Shown one piece after another: positions 34,252-42,322 of a stretch of DNA of 64,000 bases. Under the pieces are notes generated by a model, which was not told the origin of the DNA, made no database searches, and worked only from the letters and a program-made list of their open reading frames with translations. Made by a program: the position numbers and the translations under genes. Every line of letters begins with the position of its first letter. Position 1 is the stretch's first letter. This DNA comes from JBPOFM01 sp041391925 (GTDB taxonomy: Bacteria > Bacteroidota > Bacteroidia > Flavobacteriales > Flavobacteriaceae): contig JAWKNA010000007.1 in the NCBI GenBank assembly GCA_041391925.1, positions 271,958-335,957 on the forward strand, read 5' to 3'.

Positions 34252-35106
34252 TTATAGTTTTTTTACAATTTGATTGTAAGATTTTGTCTTCTTTATAATG
34301 TTCAATTCCAGTAGTTCCTCTTGAATTTTTTCGATTGTAGCTTCATCCAAAACATGCTGTGACCATTCAGTCAATGACAGCCATTCCTTTACGTCATTTA
34401 GTTTTTGACCATATCTATTGGCAATGGTCTTATCAATACTCGGAATGTCCTTGAATTCTAGTGTGGTATTGTTTATTATTTCCAAAATCGTTTTGACATC
34501 TTCTTTATTGGTTTCCAAAAACGCATCACGAACTGCAATTACAAAACAAGGCCAAGGAGTGGGGAGTTGGTCAATGCATCGAAAAATTTTGTCATCAACT
34601 AGTGGTTTTGTCATAAAACGCTCCCACATAAAATAGTCTGCATTATCATTGGTCAAAGCATTAACTGCTCCATCCAAATCTTGGATAACCTCAAATTTTA
34701 AATCTTTCTCAAGGTCCCAATGATTGTTTTGGGCATTGATATATGCCATTAAATGTGAACCAGAGCCGAAACGACTGATTGCTGCTCGTTTTCCTTTTAA
34801 ATCGGAAACTGTTTTGAAAGTTGAGCCGTAAGCAACATGGATTCCCCAAATTAATGGAGACTGTACAAAAGTCTGCACAATTTTACTTGGATTACCCTCG
34901 ACAATGTCCTTGATAATACCTTCAGTCAAAATCACAGCCATGTCAATATCTCCGTTACGAAGTGCTTTAGTCATTTGGCCTGTACCTCCATGATAATCTT
35001 CCCAACGCAAATGGATACCTTTTGCTTTATATTCACCATTTTTTAGCGTTAAATACCAAGCGAGGTTAAAATGTTCTGGAACGCCTCCTATTTTTATTGT
35101 TTTCAA
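34252..35106 (-). CDS. Orphan ABC-type substrate-binding protein (NMT1/SsuA-like), no signal peptide
   Basis: A 284-residue periplasmic-binding-protein fold. It begins KTIKIGGVPEHFNLAWYLTLKNGEYKAKGIHLRWEDYHGGTGQM, with alternation typical of NMT1/THI5-like and SsuA-like binding proteins, and contains SDLKGKRAAISRFGSGSHLMAYI (about residue 100). No signal peptide, lipobox, permease or ATPase gene is present nearby, so it may be a cytoplasmic enzyme or sensor that has kept the binding fold. Ligand unknown. Confidence 0.78.
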   Translation of the reverse strand: MKTIKIGGVPEHFNLAWYLTLKNGEYKAKGIHLRWEDYHGGTGQMTKALRNGDIDMAVILTEGIIKDIVEGNPSKIVQTFVQSPLIWGIHVAYGSTFKTVSDLKGKRAAISRFGSGSHLMAYINAQNNHWDLEKDLKFEVIQDLDGAVNALTNDNADYFMWERFMTKPLVDDKIFRCIDQLPTPWPCFVIAVRDAFLETNKEDVKTILEIINNTTLEFKDIPSIDKTIANRYGQKLNDVKEWLSLTEWSQHVLDEATIEKIQEELLELNIIKKTKSYNQIVKKL

Positions 35107-35185
35107 TTTATATTTGTTTTTTCACAAAGACGTGACAACGTCTATTGCCTTTATCTAAAATCCTTGATTGTCATTGAAATAATAG

Positions 35186-36055
35186 TTAATCTACCAATTT
35201 ACTCAAACAATACATTATTAAATCATCCACAATTTCTTTAGGACGACTTGTAAATTCACCTGTAGCCCTATTGGCGATGATAGCGTTCATTGATAATGCT
35301 CTATGACCTAAAAGTTTGGACAAACCATATATACCAGCAGTTTCCATCTCGAGATTGGTGATTGGCATGCCTTTATAATCAAAATTTGCCAATTTATCAT
35401 TTAACCCATCATCCTGAATTGGTAAACGAAGAATTCGTCCTTGTGGTCCATAAAAACCTACATTAGTTGCTGTAAATCCTTTGAAAGTTTTTTCCGAACT
35501 GAGTTTTTTCATCAAGGAGTCATCACATGCCACGACATACGGTTTTGATTTTGATTTAGACCAATTAGTATGCGTTATCAAAGCCTCAGAAATGTCTTCA
35601 AATTGAACATGCTTGCTTTGGTAAAAGTGCAGCAAACTATCAAAACCTACAGCATAATCACTAATCAGAAATGAATCGATTGGAATGTTTTTCTGAATGG
35701 AACCAGAAGTACCAATACGGATTATCTCCAAGGATGTTAGATTCGGCTTAATTTCTCTTTTTTCAAGATTGATATTGACCAATGCATCCAATTCATTGAA
35801 CACAATGTCAATATTATCAGTTCCAATGCCAGTAGAAATTACGGTTATCCGCTTTCCTTTATACGTTCCCGTTTGAGTGTGAAACTCTCGTTTTCTGGTT
35901 TTAAATTCAATGTTATCAAAATATTTGGTAACAGTTTCTACACGATCTGGATCACCGACGGTAATAATAGTATTTGCTATGTGCTCTGGAAGCAAATTTA
36001 AATGGTAGACGCTCCCATCTGGATTTAAAATAAGTTCTGATGATTTTATGGGCAT
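35186..36055 (-). CDS. Uridine phosphorylase-like nucleoside phosphorylase
   Basis: A 289-residue cytoplasmic enzyme of the PNP/UDP family that splits nucleosides with phosphate. Motifs: ITVGDPDRVETV (phosphate loop, about residue 32), ISTGIGTDNIDIVFNELDAL (about 75), IRIGTSGSIQ (about 113), and MPITNLEMETAGIYGLSKLLGHRA (about 235, conserved Glu pair for ribose). Length is longer than E. coli Udp (253) but usual for Bacteroidota. The ATG overlaps the stop of the DUF1835 gene (TAATG), so it is the next gene of one operon. Confidence 0.9.
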   Translation of the reverse strand: MPIKSSELILNPDGSVYHLNLLPEHIANTIITVGDPDRVETVTKYFDNIEFKTRKREFHTQTGTYKGKRITVISTGIGTDNIDIVFNELDALVNINLEKREIKPNLTSLEIIRIGTSGSIQKNIPIDSFLISDYAVGFDSLLHFYQSKHVQFEDISEALITHTNWSKSKSKPYVVACDDSLMKKLSSEKTFKGFTATNVGFYGPQGRILRLPIQDDGLNDKLANFDYKGMPITNLEMETAGIYGLSKLLGHRALSMNAIIANRATGEFTSRPKEIVDDLIMYCLSKLVD

Positions 36056-36984
36056 TATGCTGTTTTTATAAGTTTATTTTGGATCTTGCTAAATTGAAAG
36101 TCATACTTTTTAATGCCGCCGAAAACCATTCTACTGTTCAAAATATTCGCAAAATTATACTGGCCTATAATCGCTTCATGACCCTTTCGGTTCAGTTTTA
36201 GGCTATTTTTATCTTCTTCAAAGAATATTGATAATTTTGCAATAATTCGATTGAGTTGTGTGTCTCCATAGCCATAATATCCTTGATAGTTCAGTGCATA
36301 GCCCAAAAGGTGCTTTCTTGATTTTATTTCATAATTTTTTACAATTGCCAAAATATTCTGTTCCAATCCGGACAAGCCTGTTTTAGAATCGGGAAACCGT
36401 TGAAGATGCGCTTTTAAACAATTACTCAAATATGGAAAAGATGATTTTTCAACAATGATGGGCTTGAATAAATTATGGTCCATGCCACAATAGGTTTTCC
36501 AAAGAGCAGCCATTAAATCAATGTCTTCTGAATTGAGCTTTAATTTGTTGACAAAATGTTTTTGAAGCTGTTCTGGAGTCAATTCTGATAAGCCCTTTAA
36601 ATCCTTTTCGCCTTCCACACGACCACTACAAACCAAATAAAGTGGCAGTGTGATGTTTTTTTGTTGAATCAGGCTGATGACTGCAATGAGGTTGATATGG
36701 CAGAACAAATCATATTCAAACCATAGGATAATTTCAGAAAACTTTTCTGGATGGTCCAATATTGAAATTTCATTCCTAAATTCTTCCTCATTGACTTCAA
36801 TATCATAGAATTCATAAAGAAATTTTTTCCTGACTTCAAAGAATTCATCTGAATCAATTACTTCGGTCGTTGGTCCTTCACAGAGCATTTCTTGCCATGT
36901 AAGAACCTCGCCCATGATGTCCAATTCATTGAGATAATTGGTCAGACTGTGACCATTGGTAATATGAAGAGTATACTTGCTCAC
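36055..36984 (-). CDS. DUF1835 domain protein
   Basis: A 309-residue protein with an N-terminal DUF1835 domain: LHITNGHSLTNYLNELDIMGEVLTWQEMLCEGPTT (residues ~5-40), then HPEKFSEIILWFEYDLFCHINLIAVI (about 95). The C-terminal third is alpha-helical and resembles DUF3658-like tails. No reaction is known. It lies directly after the SUI1-like gene and overlaps the phosphorylase gene. Confidence 0.83.
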   Translation of the reverse strand: MSKYTLHITNGHSLTNYLNELDIMGEVLTWQEMLCEGPTTEVIDSDEFFEVRKKFLYEFYDIEVNEEEFRNEISILDHPEKFSEIILWFEYDLFCHINLIAVISLIQQKNITLPLYLVCSGRVEGEKDLKGLSELTPEQLQKHFVNKLKLNSEDIDLMAALWKTYCGMDHNLFKPIIVEKSSFPYLSNCLKAHLQRFPDSKTGLSGLEQNILAIVKNYEIKSRKHLLGYALNYQGYYGYGDTQLNRIIAKLSIFFEEDKNSLKLNRKGHEAIIGQYNFANILNSRMVFGGIKKYDFQFSKIQNKLIKTA

Positions 36985-37311
36985 TTATCCACCAACGCGT
37001 TTTACGGCAAACCCTTTTTCTTTGAGGATTTGCATGATTTTATCTCTGTAATCGCCCTGAATGATAATTTTGTCGTCTTTGAAACTACCTCCAACACTCA
37101 AGTGGGTTTTCAACTCTTTTGCCAATACTTTAAAATCTTCTGTGGCTCCAGTATAACCTTCCAAAATAGTAATAGGTTTCCCTTTGCGCTTTTCATATTT
37201 GCAGATAATAGGTTCGTCCTGAAGCCAAATATTGGATTTCTCTTCAGTGCTCTCGGTAATTTCTGGAATGTGTTCTGGAAACAACTTTTTGAGTTGGTCT
37301 TGCAAATCCAT
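36985..37311 (-). CDS. SUI1/YciH-family translation factor
   Basis: A 108-residue protein with the SUI1 (eIF1-like) domain: KYEKRKGKPITILEGYTGATEDFKVLAKELKTHLSVGGSFKDDKIIIQGDYRDKIMQILKEKGF. The ATG at 37311 is chosen (MDLQDQLKKLF); ten additional codons upstream are open but look non-coding. YciH-type proteins affect initiation fidelity in E. coli. The stop abuts the DUF1835 ATG with no gap. Confidence 0.9.
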   Translation of the reverse strand: MDLQDQLKKLFPEHIPEITESTEEKSNIWLQDEPIICKYEKRKGKPITILEGYTGATEDFKVLAKELKTHLSVGGSFKDDKIIIQGDYRDKIMQILKEKGFAVKRVGG

Positions 37312-37396
37312 TTGTTTTAGTTTGAAAAAATCGGTTTGCAATCTTCATTAACAATCATTTTTACATGACTACCCACTGAACACTGCTGACCAAGAT

Positions 37397-38347
37397 TTAT
37401 TTTTTAATCAACCCCAAATCTACCAAACGTTCATGTAAAAATTCTCCAGCAGTAATATCTTCGTATTGTTTTGGATTATCTTTATCTATACAGCTATCCA
37501 AAACATCCAATTTCATTTCACTGATAGGGTGCATGAAAAACGGAATGGAATATCGGGAAGTTCCCCATAATTCTTTAGGAGGATTGATGACCTGATGTAT
37601 TGTAGATTTCAACTTATTGTTGGTATGACGTGATAACATATCTCCAACATTAATCATTAACTCATCTGGTTCTGCAATGGCATCCACCCATTCACCTTTA
37701 TGATTTTTTACTTGAAGACCACGACCTTGGGCTCCCATCAATAAGGTTATCAAATTAATGTCGCCATGTGCAGCGGCCCTCACGGCATCTTTAGGTTCCT
37801 GCGTAATTGGTGGATAATGTATGGGTCTTAAAATAGAATTTCCGTTATGGATGTACTGATCAAAATATGTTTCTTCCAAATCGAGGTGCAATGCTAGAGC
37901 CCTCAATACATATTTGGCAGTTTTTTCAAGCATTCTGTAAGCTTCTTTACCTGCTTCATTAAATTTGGGGAGTTCTGTGACGGTAACATTTGCTGGATAT
38001 TCCTTAGCGCGTTTCGGATCATCTTCTACATACTGTCCAAAATGCCAAAATTCTTTCAAATCACCCTCTTTTTTGCCCTTGGCGCTTTCTTTTCCAAATG
38101 AAATGTAACCACGTTGTCCACCAATACCTGGAATTTCGTATTTCTCTTTCACTTCCAAAGGCAAATTGAAAAAGTTTTTGACCTCACTGTATAAGGTATC
38201 CACTAATTTATCATCCAAAAAATGACCTTTTAAAGCTACAAAACCTATTTCCTCATAGGCTTTTCCGATTTCGTCGATGAACTTTTGTTTTTTTACAGGA
38301 TCCCCTGAAAGAAAATCTTTAAGATTTACACTTGGTATAGCATTCAT
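37397..38347 (-). CDS. 2-oxoglutarate/Fe(II)-type oxygenase (isopenicillin N synthase family)
   Basis: A 316-residue non-haem iron oxygenase. The N-terminal DIOX_N part begins IPSVNLKDFLSGDP... EEIGFVALKGH. The Fe(II) ligands are His/Asp in AHGDINLITLLMG (about residue 197) and His in SRHTNNKLKSTIHQVINP (about 255), and the cosubstrate Arg is in TSRYSIPFFMHP (about 272). Bacterial members of the family act on varied small molecules; the substrate here is unknown. A TAnnTTTG element lies 34 bases upstream of the ATG. Confidence 0.88.
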   Translation of the reverse strand: MNAIPSVNLKDFLSGDPVKKQKFIDEIGKAYEEIGFVALKGHFLDDKLVDTLYSEVKNFFNLPLEVKEKYEIPGIGGQRGYISFGKESAKGKKEGDLKEFWHFGQYVEDDPKRAKEYPANVTVTELPKFNEAGKEAYRMLEKTAKYVLRALALHLDLEETYFDQYIHNGNSILRPIHYPPITQEPKDAVRAAAHGDINLITLLMGAQGRGLQVKNHKGEWVDAIAEPDELMINVGDMLSRHTNNKLKSTIHQVINPPKELWGTSRYSIPFFMHPISEMKLDVLDSCIDKDNPKQYEDITAGEFLHERLVDLGLIKK

Positions 38348-38380
38348 ATTATCGATGTTTATTTTTTTTTTCGCTATTTA

Positions 38381-38388
38381 CAAAAATA
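38381..38388 (-). promoter_or_regulatory. Candidate -7 promoter element for the 2OG oxygenase
   Basis: Minus-strand TATTTTTG, exact TAnnTTTG, 34-41 bases before the ATG at 38347. Confidence 0.4.
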
Positions 38389-38447
38389 GGGAAAATAGTG
38401 ATAAAAACCAGCATCTTATTGAGTCTTAAAAAAAAGAGATAGAAGTC

Positions 38448-38476
38448 TTGACAAACACAATTTTTAGTTACTTTTG
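38448..38476 (+). promoter_or_regulatory. Promoter of the E1 dehydrogenase gene
   Basis: TTG at 38448-38450 and TACTTTTG at 38469-38476 with 18 bases between, the best full match to the Bacteroidota promoter pattern seen in this window. The ATG is 23 bases downstream. Confidence 0.6.
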
Positions 38477-38499
38477 AGTTTTAAATGTAATACGATACC

Positions 38500-40500
38500 A
38501 TGCTGACCTCCATAAAAAGCCATATCACCTATGACAAGAAAAATCTTGATGATAGAACTCTTTTGCATCTTTATAAGAATATGCTCAAGCCTCGATTGAT
38601 AGAGGAGAAGATGCTCATTTTGTTACGTCAGGGAAAAATCTCCAAATGGTTCTCTGGTATTGGTCAAGAAGCGATTTCAGTAGGTGTTACAATGGCGCTT
38701 CAGAACAATGAATACATCTTGCCGATGCATAGAAACTTAGGTGTGTTTACAACACGAAATATCCCATTAAGTCGTTTGTTCAGTCAGTGGCAAGGTAAGG
38801 CAAATGGCTTTACAAAAGGAAGAGATCGCTCTTTTCATTTTGGAACACAGGAGTTCCATATTGTTGGAATGATTTCACATTTAGGTCCACAATTGGGTGT
38901 GGCAGATGGTATTGCTTTAGCAAGTAATTTAAAAGGCAAAAATGAAGTAACCGCTGTTTTTACAGGTGAAGGTGGAACGAGCGAAGGTGATTTTCACGAA
39001 GCTCTGAATGTCGCTTCGGTATGGCAATTGCCAGTGATTTTCTGTATCGAAAATAATGGTTATGGTTTGTCCACTCCAACCAAAGAACAATATAATTGTA
39101 AGGATTTGGCAGACAAAGGTAAAGGTTATGGAATTGATTCTTTTATTTTAGACGGAAACAATATCATTGAAGTTTACACAAAAGTGTTGAAACTCGCTGA
39201 AAGTATGCGCAAACGGCCAAGACCAATTTTATTGGAATTCAAAACATTCAGGATGCGAGGACACGAAGAGGCTAGTGGTACCAAATATGTGCCAACAGAA
39301 TTGATGGCAAAGTGGAATGCCAAAGATCCCATTGTGAATTTTAGGAATTATCTAAAAGCAGAAAAAATCCTCACGTCACAAATTGATGAGGAGTATACCA
39401 ATACGATTAAGGCTGAGATAGACGAGCATCTTCAAAAGGCATTTGAAGAAAACGCAATTGTTCCCATTGAAAGCAATGAATTGAATGATGTATATAAACC
39501 ATTTGATTATCATCATATTGAATCAAAATCAAATAAAGAGGAAATACGATTTATTGATGCCGTTTCGCAAGGGTTGAGGCAGTCCATGCAACGCCATAAA
39601 GATTTGGTCATTATGGGTCAGGATATTGCCGAATATGGAGGTGTTTTTAAGATTACGGAAGGATTCGTTGAGGAATTTGGAAACGATCGTGTGCGGAATA
39701 CTCCAATATGTGAATCTGCCATTGTCGAAACAGCTATGGGACTTTCCATTGCGGGAATGAAAGCAGTTGTGGAAATGCAGTTTGCTGATTTTGTGAGCTC
39801 AGGATTTAATCCTATCGTCAATTATCTGGCAAAATCGCATTACAGATGGAATGAAAAAGCCGATGTGGTTGTCAGGATGCCCTGTGGCGCAGGAGTGGCT
39901 GCGGGTCCATTTCATTCTCAGACCAACGAAGCATGGTTTACCAAAACTCCAGGTTTGAAAGTGGTTTATCCTGCATTTCCGTATGATGCCAAAGGCCTAT
40001 TGGCAACTGCCATCAATGATCCTAATCCTGTATTGTATTTTGAACACAAAGCCCTGTACAGAACTATCCGTCAAGAAGTACCAACAGATTATTACACAAT
40101 TCCGTTTGGAAAAGCATCTCTTTTGAAAGAAGGTAATGATATTACCATCATTACTTACGGAGCAGGTGTCCATTGGGCTTTGGAAACGTTGGAGAAAAAT
40201 AACGATATAGAAGCAGATCTGATTGATTTAAGAACACTTCAGCCATTAGACACCGAAGCTATTTATACCTCTGTAAAGAAAACAGGAAGGGCCATCATTC
40301 TACAGGAAGATTCCTTATTTGGTGGTATTGCCAGTGATGTATCGGCTTTGATTATGGAACATTGTTTTGAGCATCTCGATGCACCTGTGAAACGCGTCGC
40401 CAGTATGGAAACACCAATTCCGTTTATCAACCAACTGGAAAATCAATATTTAGCAAAAGGGAAGTTTGAAGCTGCTTTAAGAGAGGTATTGGAGTATTGA
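38500..40500 (+). CDS. 2-oxoacid dehydrogenase E1, alpha-beta fusion
   Basis: A 666-residue thiamine-diphosphate enzyme, the E1 component that decarboxylates branched-chain (or related) 2-oxoacids and acylates lipoyl-E2. Residues ~10-340 are the E1-alpha part with GQEAISVGVTMAL and the ThDP motif GEGGTSEGDFHEALNVASVWQLPVIFCIENNGYG. Residues ~345-666 are E1-beta: MGQDIAEYGGVFKITEGF, and PVKRVASMETPIPFINQLE at the end. In many bacteria these are two genes; the single fused chain is common in Flavobacteriia. E2 and E3 are not in the window. A good promoter lies upstream. Confidence 0.92.
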   Translation: MLTSIKSHITYDKKNLDDRTLLHLYKNMLKPRLIEEKMLILLRQGKISKWFSGIGQEAISVGVTMALQNNEYILPMHRNLGVFTTRNIPLSRLFSQWQGKANGFTKGRDRSFHFGTQEFHIVGMISHLGPQLGVADGIALASNLKGKNEVTAVFTGEGGTSEGDFHEALNVASVWQLPVIFCIENNGYGLSTPTKEQYNCKDLADKGKGYGIDSFILDGNNIIEVYTKVLKLAESMRKRPRPILLEFKTFRMRGHEEASGTKYVPTELMAKWNAKDPIVNFRNYLKAEKILTSQIDEEYTNTIKAEIDEHLQKAFEENAIVPIESNELNDVYKPFDYHHIESKSNKEEIRFIDAVSQGLRQSMQRHKDLVIMGQDIAEYGGVFKITEGFVEEFGNDRVRNTPICESAIVETAMGLSIAGMKAVVEMQFADFVSSGFNPIVNYLAKSHYRWNEKADVVVRMPCGAGVAAGPFHSQTNEAWFTKTPGLKVVYPAFPYDAKGLLATAINDPNPVLYFEHKALYRTIRQEVPTDYYTIPFGKASLLKEGNDITIITYGAGVHWALETLEKNNDIEADLIDLRTLQPLDTEAIYTSVKKTGRAIILQEDSLFGGIASDVSALIMEHCFEHLDAPVKRVASMETPIPFINQLENQYLAKGKFEAALREVLEY

Positions 40501-40577
40501 TTACCTTTTGATTTGCTTTATGAGATATTGAATTAAAATAATTGTATCTTTAAATCATAACCCTATAGCGCAAGTCA

Positions 40578-40997
40578 TTGAAACTAAAATGTTTTGTTCT
40601 TCTATATCTATTCTCAATTGGTTGTGACAAAGAAAAGGCAGAACCTAAGAAGAACTATGCTTGGGAAAGTGTCAGGGTTACAGCTACGGCTTACAATTCC
40701 ACCACAGCACAGACCGACCATAATCCACATATTGGCGCTTTTGGAGATAGCCTAAAACCTGGCATGAAATATATTGCGGTATCAAAAGATTTATATCGAA
40801 ATGGCATGAAGCATAACACGCCAGTAAGAATTCAGGGTTTGAAAGGTTTGTATTTGGTCAAAGACCGAATGCATTCTAAATGGCGAAAAAAAATCGACAT
40901 TTACATGGGAACAAATGTCGATTCTGCAAGGCAATGGGGAAGAAGGAAGGTGGATATCGATTATAGAATCGAATTAAAAGAGCCTTCCAAAGAATGA
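40578..40997 (+). CDS. Lipoprotein with 3D (double-psi barrel) domain
   Basis: A 139-residue lipoprotein; the lipobox-like LYLFSIGC puts the Cys at about residue 16. The mature part has the 3D-domain layout: VRVTATAYNSTTAQTD (about 34), a GDSLKPGMKYIAVSKDLYR segment, and GLYLVKDRMHSKWRKKIDIYMG with the Asp residues of the fold. 3D domains occur in MltA- and RlpA-like wall hydrolases; a wall-active role is likely but not shown. TTG start at 40578. Confidence 0.8.
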   Translation: MKLKCFVLLYLFSIGCDKEKAEPKKNYAWESVRVTATAYNSTTAQTDHNPHIGAFGDSLKPGMKYIAVSKDLYRNGMKHNTPVRIQGLKGLYLVKDRMHSKWRKKIDIYMGTNVDSARQWGRRKVDIDYRIELKEPSKE

Positions 40998-41000
40998 AAA

Positions 41001-41564
41001 TTAGTTTGTTTCTGCTTCCGATAGGATGAATGGATATGCTGTTTTAACTTCTTTTAAATCGGAATCATTCAACTCATTCGACTTTTTTCCAAAAACGTTC
41101 TTTGCATATGCTTCGCGAAGTTCATAATACGCTTGCGTTAATATATCCTGGACTCCAACGTACATTTCATAGGAAGTCTGTTTGTCATTTGATAACGAAA
41201 TGACCGCTTCATTCGGGTTGTCAGAAGATTTTGGGTCTTTCAAGCCATTACAATAACTACAAGTTTTGTCACCATTATTATCAAGAAATGCCTTAGCGAT
41301 TTCTTTAAGATCTTTGATTGAAACTACATCATCTTCGACAAAGATTTCATCTTTGGAATTGATATTAATTCTCAAAATATTACGCTCATTGATGTGAATA
41401 TTACAATCTGTTCCTTGTGGGCAAATCTCAGGAAGCTTTCTATTGATGCCCTTATCGGCAGAAATGGTAGTGGACACCAAAAAGAAAATCAAAAGTAAAA
41501 AAGCAATGTCGGCCATTGAGCCAGCATTGACTTCTGGAGGTGCAGAGTGGCGGAAATTTTTCAT
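41001..41564 (-). CDS. exbD: ExbD/TolR-family protein
   Basis: A 187-residue inner-membrane protein. The start at 41564 (MKNFRHSAPPEVNAGSMADIAFLLLIFFLV) gives the single helix and the conserved Asp in MADIAFLLLIFF that carries protons in ExbB-ExbD motors. The open frame extends another 21 codons upstream but these cross the hairpin side. The periplasmic part has an insert with CSYC (residues ~107-110), not usual in ExbD. No ExbB is adjacent; the motor partner must be elsewhere. It converges with the 3D-domain gene, three bases apart. Confidence 0.87.
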   Translation of the reverse strand: MKNFRHSAPPEVNAGSMADIAFLLLIFFLVSTTISADKGINRKLPEICPQGTDCNIHINERNILRININSKDEIFVEDDVVSIKDLKEIAKAFLDNNGDKTCSYCNGLKDPKSSDNPNEAVISLSNDKQTSYEMYVGVQDILTQAYYELREAYAKNVFGKKSNELNDSDLKEVKTAYPFILSEAETN

Positions 41565-41615
41565 GATGTGAAGTTTTAAGGATTTGTTAAAGAAATCACA
41601 AATACGATGCCAAAT

Positions 41616-41648
41616 AAAAACTGGCAAGTGATGAGCTTGCCAGTTTTT
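41616..41648 (-). terminator. Strong hairpin terminator of the tiny-ORF unit
   Basis: A perfect 13-bp stem (AAAAACTGGCAAG / CTTGCCAGTTTTT) with a 7-base loop, flanked by A and T runs. On the minus strand it ends in TTTTTATTT. It lies 21 bases after the last tiny ORF and 52 bases before the exbD ATG, so the tiny-ORF transcript ends before exbD. Confidence 0.82.
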
Positions 41649-41668
41649 GATACACTGATTGATTGATG

Positions 41669-41740
41669 TTACTTTCTTGAAGTTTCCAAGTCGTCATAAA
41701 GTCCGTTGGAATCGTCAATAATTTTTGATAAAGTTTTCAT
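41669..41740 (-). CDS. 23-residue peptide, third ORF of the tiny-ORF unit
   Basis: Encodes MKTLSKIIDDSNGLYDDLETSRK, given here by ends: starts MKTLSKIIDD, ends LYDDLETSRK. It is acidic in the middle, unlike the two basic 29-residue peptides upstream. The frame is open for 12 more codons upstream but has no other ATG. The spacer before it (39 bases) resembles the 41-base spacer before the middle peptide (shared TGTTTT...GATTGATG...GT.CGTTA), which suggests all three arose from one duplicating unit. Too short for the usual gene finders; function unknown. Confidence 0.55.
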   Translation of the reverse strand: MKTLSKIIDDSNGLYDDLETSRK

Positions 41741-41779
41741 TGTTTTCGATTTGATTTTTGATTGATGACTGTAAGTTCG

Positions 41780-41869
41780 TTAGTTTGTATAACGTCTTTT
41801 GCTGTTCCAAGTTTCACTTTTTGAATTGTGAAACGTTCCTGTCAATTTGTTACTGTTTAAAGTTCTCAT
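41780..41869 (-). CDS. 29-residue basic peptide, copy A
   Basis: Encodes a 29-residue peptide starting MRTLNSNKLTGTFHNS and ending ETWNSKRRYTN. It aligns without gaps to copy B (41911-42000) over the full length, differing at six positions: S6/N, L9/I, T20/S and N29/I, and at the DNA level by silent changes too. Conserved residues include TGTFHNSKSE and the WNSKRRYT end. Silent and conservative differences between copies suggest it is translated and selected as a peptide. Function unknown; it is basic and Asn/Ser/Lys-rich with no signal peptide or membrane helix. Confidence 0.6.
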   Translation of the reverse strand: MRTLNSNKLTGTFHNSKSETWNSKRRYTN

Positions 41870-41910
41870 GTCTTTATATGTTTTGATTGATGTTTATTCG
41901 CTGTTGTACG

Positions 41911-42000
41911 TTAAATAGTATAACGTCTTTTGCTGTTCCAGGATTCACTTTTTGAATTGTGAAATGTACCTGTGATTTTGTTGTTGTTTAAAGTTCTCAT
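41911..42000 (-). CDS. 29-residue basic peptide, copy B (first ORF)
   Basis: Encodes a 29-residue peptide starting MRTLNNNKITGTFHNS and ending ESWNSKRRYTI, the paralogue of copy A. It is the first of three tiny ORFs on the minus strand, with 41 bases to copy A. The 320 AT-rich bases upstream, shared with the divergent helicase gene, must hold the promoter, but no exact TAnnTTTG was found for this strand. No known family comes to mind. Confidence 0.6.
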   Translation of the reverse strand: MRTLNNNKITGTFHNSKSESWNSKRRYTI

Positions 42001-42322
42001 TTTTTTGAATTTTAATTGGTTAATGTTTGTTTATATAAGATAGACGACATAGTAAAAGATTTGTTACAGTACTTTGTATAACAAGGTAATGATTTAACAT
42101 ATTTTAACATTTATCAACTTTAAAAACAACAATTTACAGATTAAAAAAATAGGTGATTAGATTAAATTGTTCTTTAAAAATTGATTTTCTAAACATAAAT
42201 CAATTAAATCATCAAGAAACCTGCGTTAATAAACTCTTTTATAAAATCTTTTCAACAATAGCAACCAATAACTCTTAATATATATTAATTTTGTACGAAT
42301 TTTTTTTGAAGAAAGCAGTTGT
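42001..42322. other. AT-rich divergent control region
   Basis: A 322-base region between the tiny-ORF unit and the helicase, very rich in A/T, with no ORF of note. It carries a TAATTTTG -7 element for the helicase. No further copy of the tiny ORF was found in it. Confidence 0.5.
42286..42293 (+). promoter_or_regulatory. Candidate -7 promoter element for the helicase
   Basis: TAATTTTG, exact TAnnTTTG, 30 bases before the helicase ATG at 42323. No clear -33 TTG. Confidence 0.45.

Larger units (their letters stand above)
41780..42000 (-). repeat. Tandem duplication of an ~131-base unit containing a tiny ORF
   Basis: The two 90-base ORFs start 131 bases apart and match closely over their whole length, including the segment reading TATAACGTCTTTTGCTGTTC on the plus strand. 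The inter-ORF spacers are also related but less well conserved than the ORFs. Confidence 0.85.
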
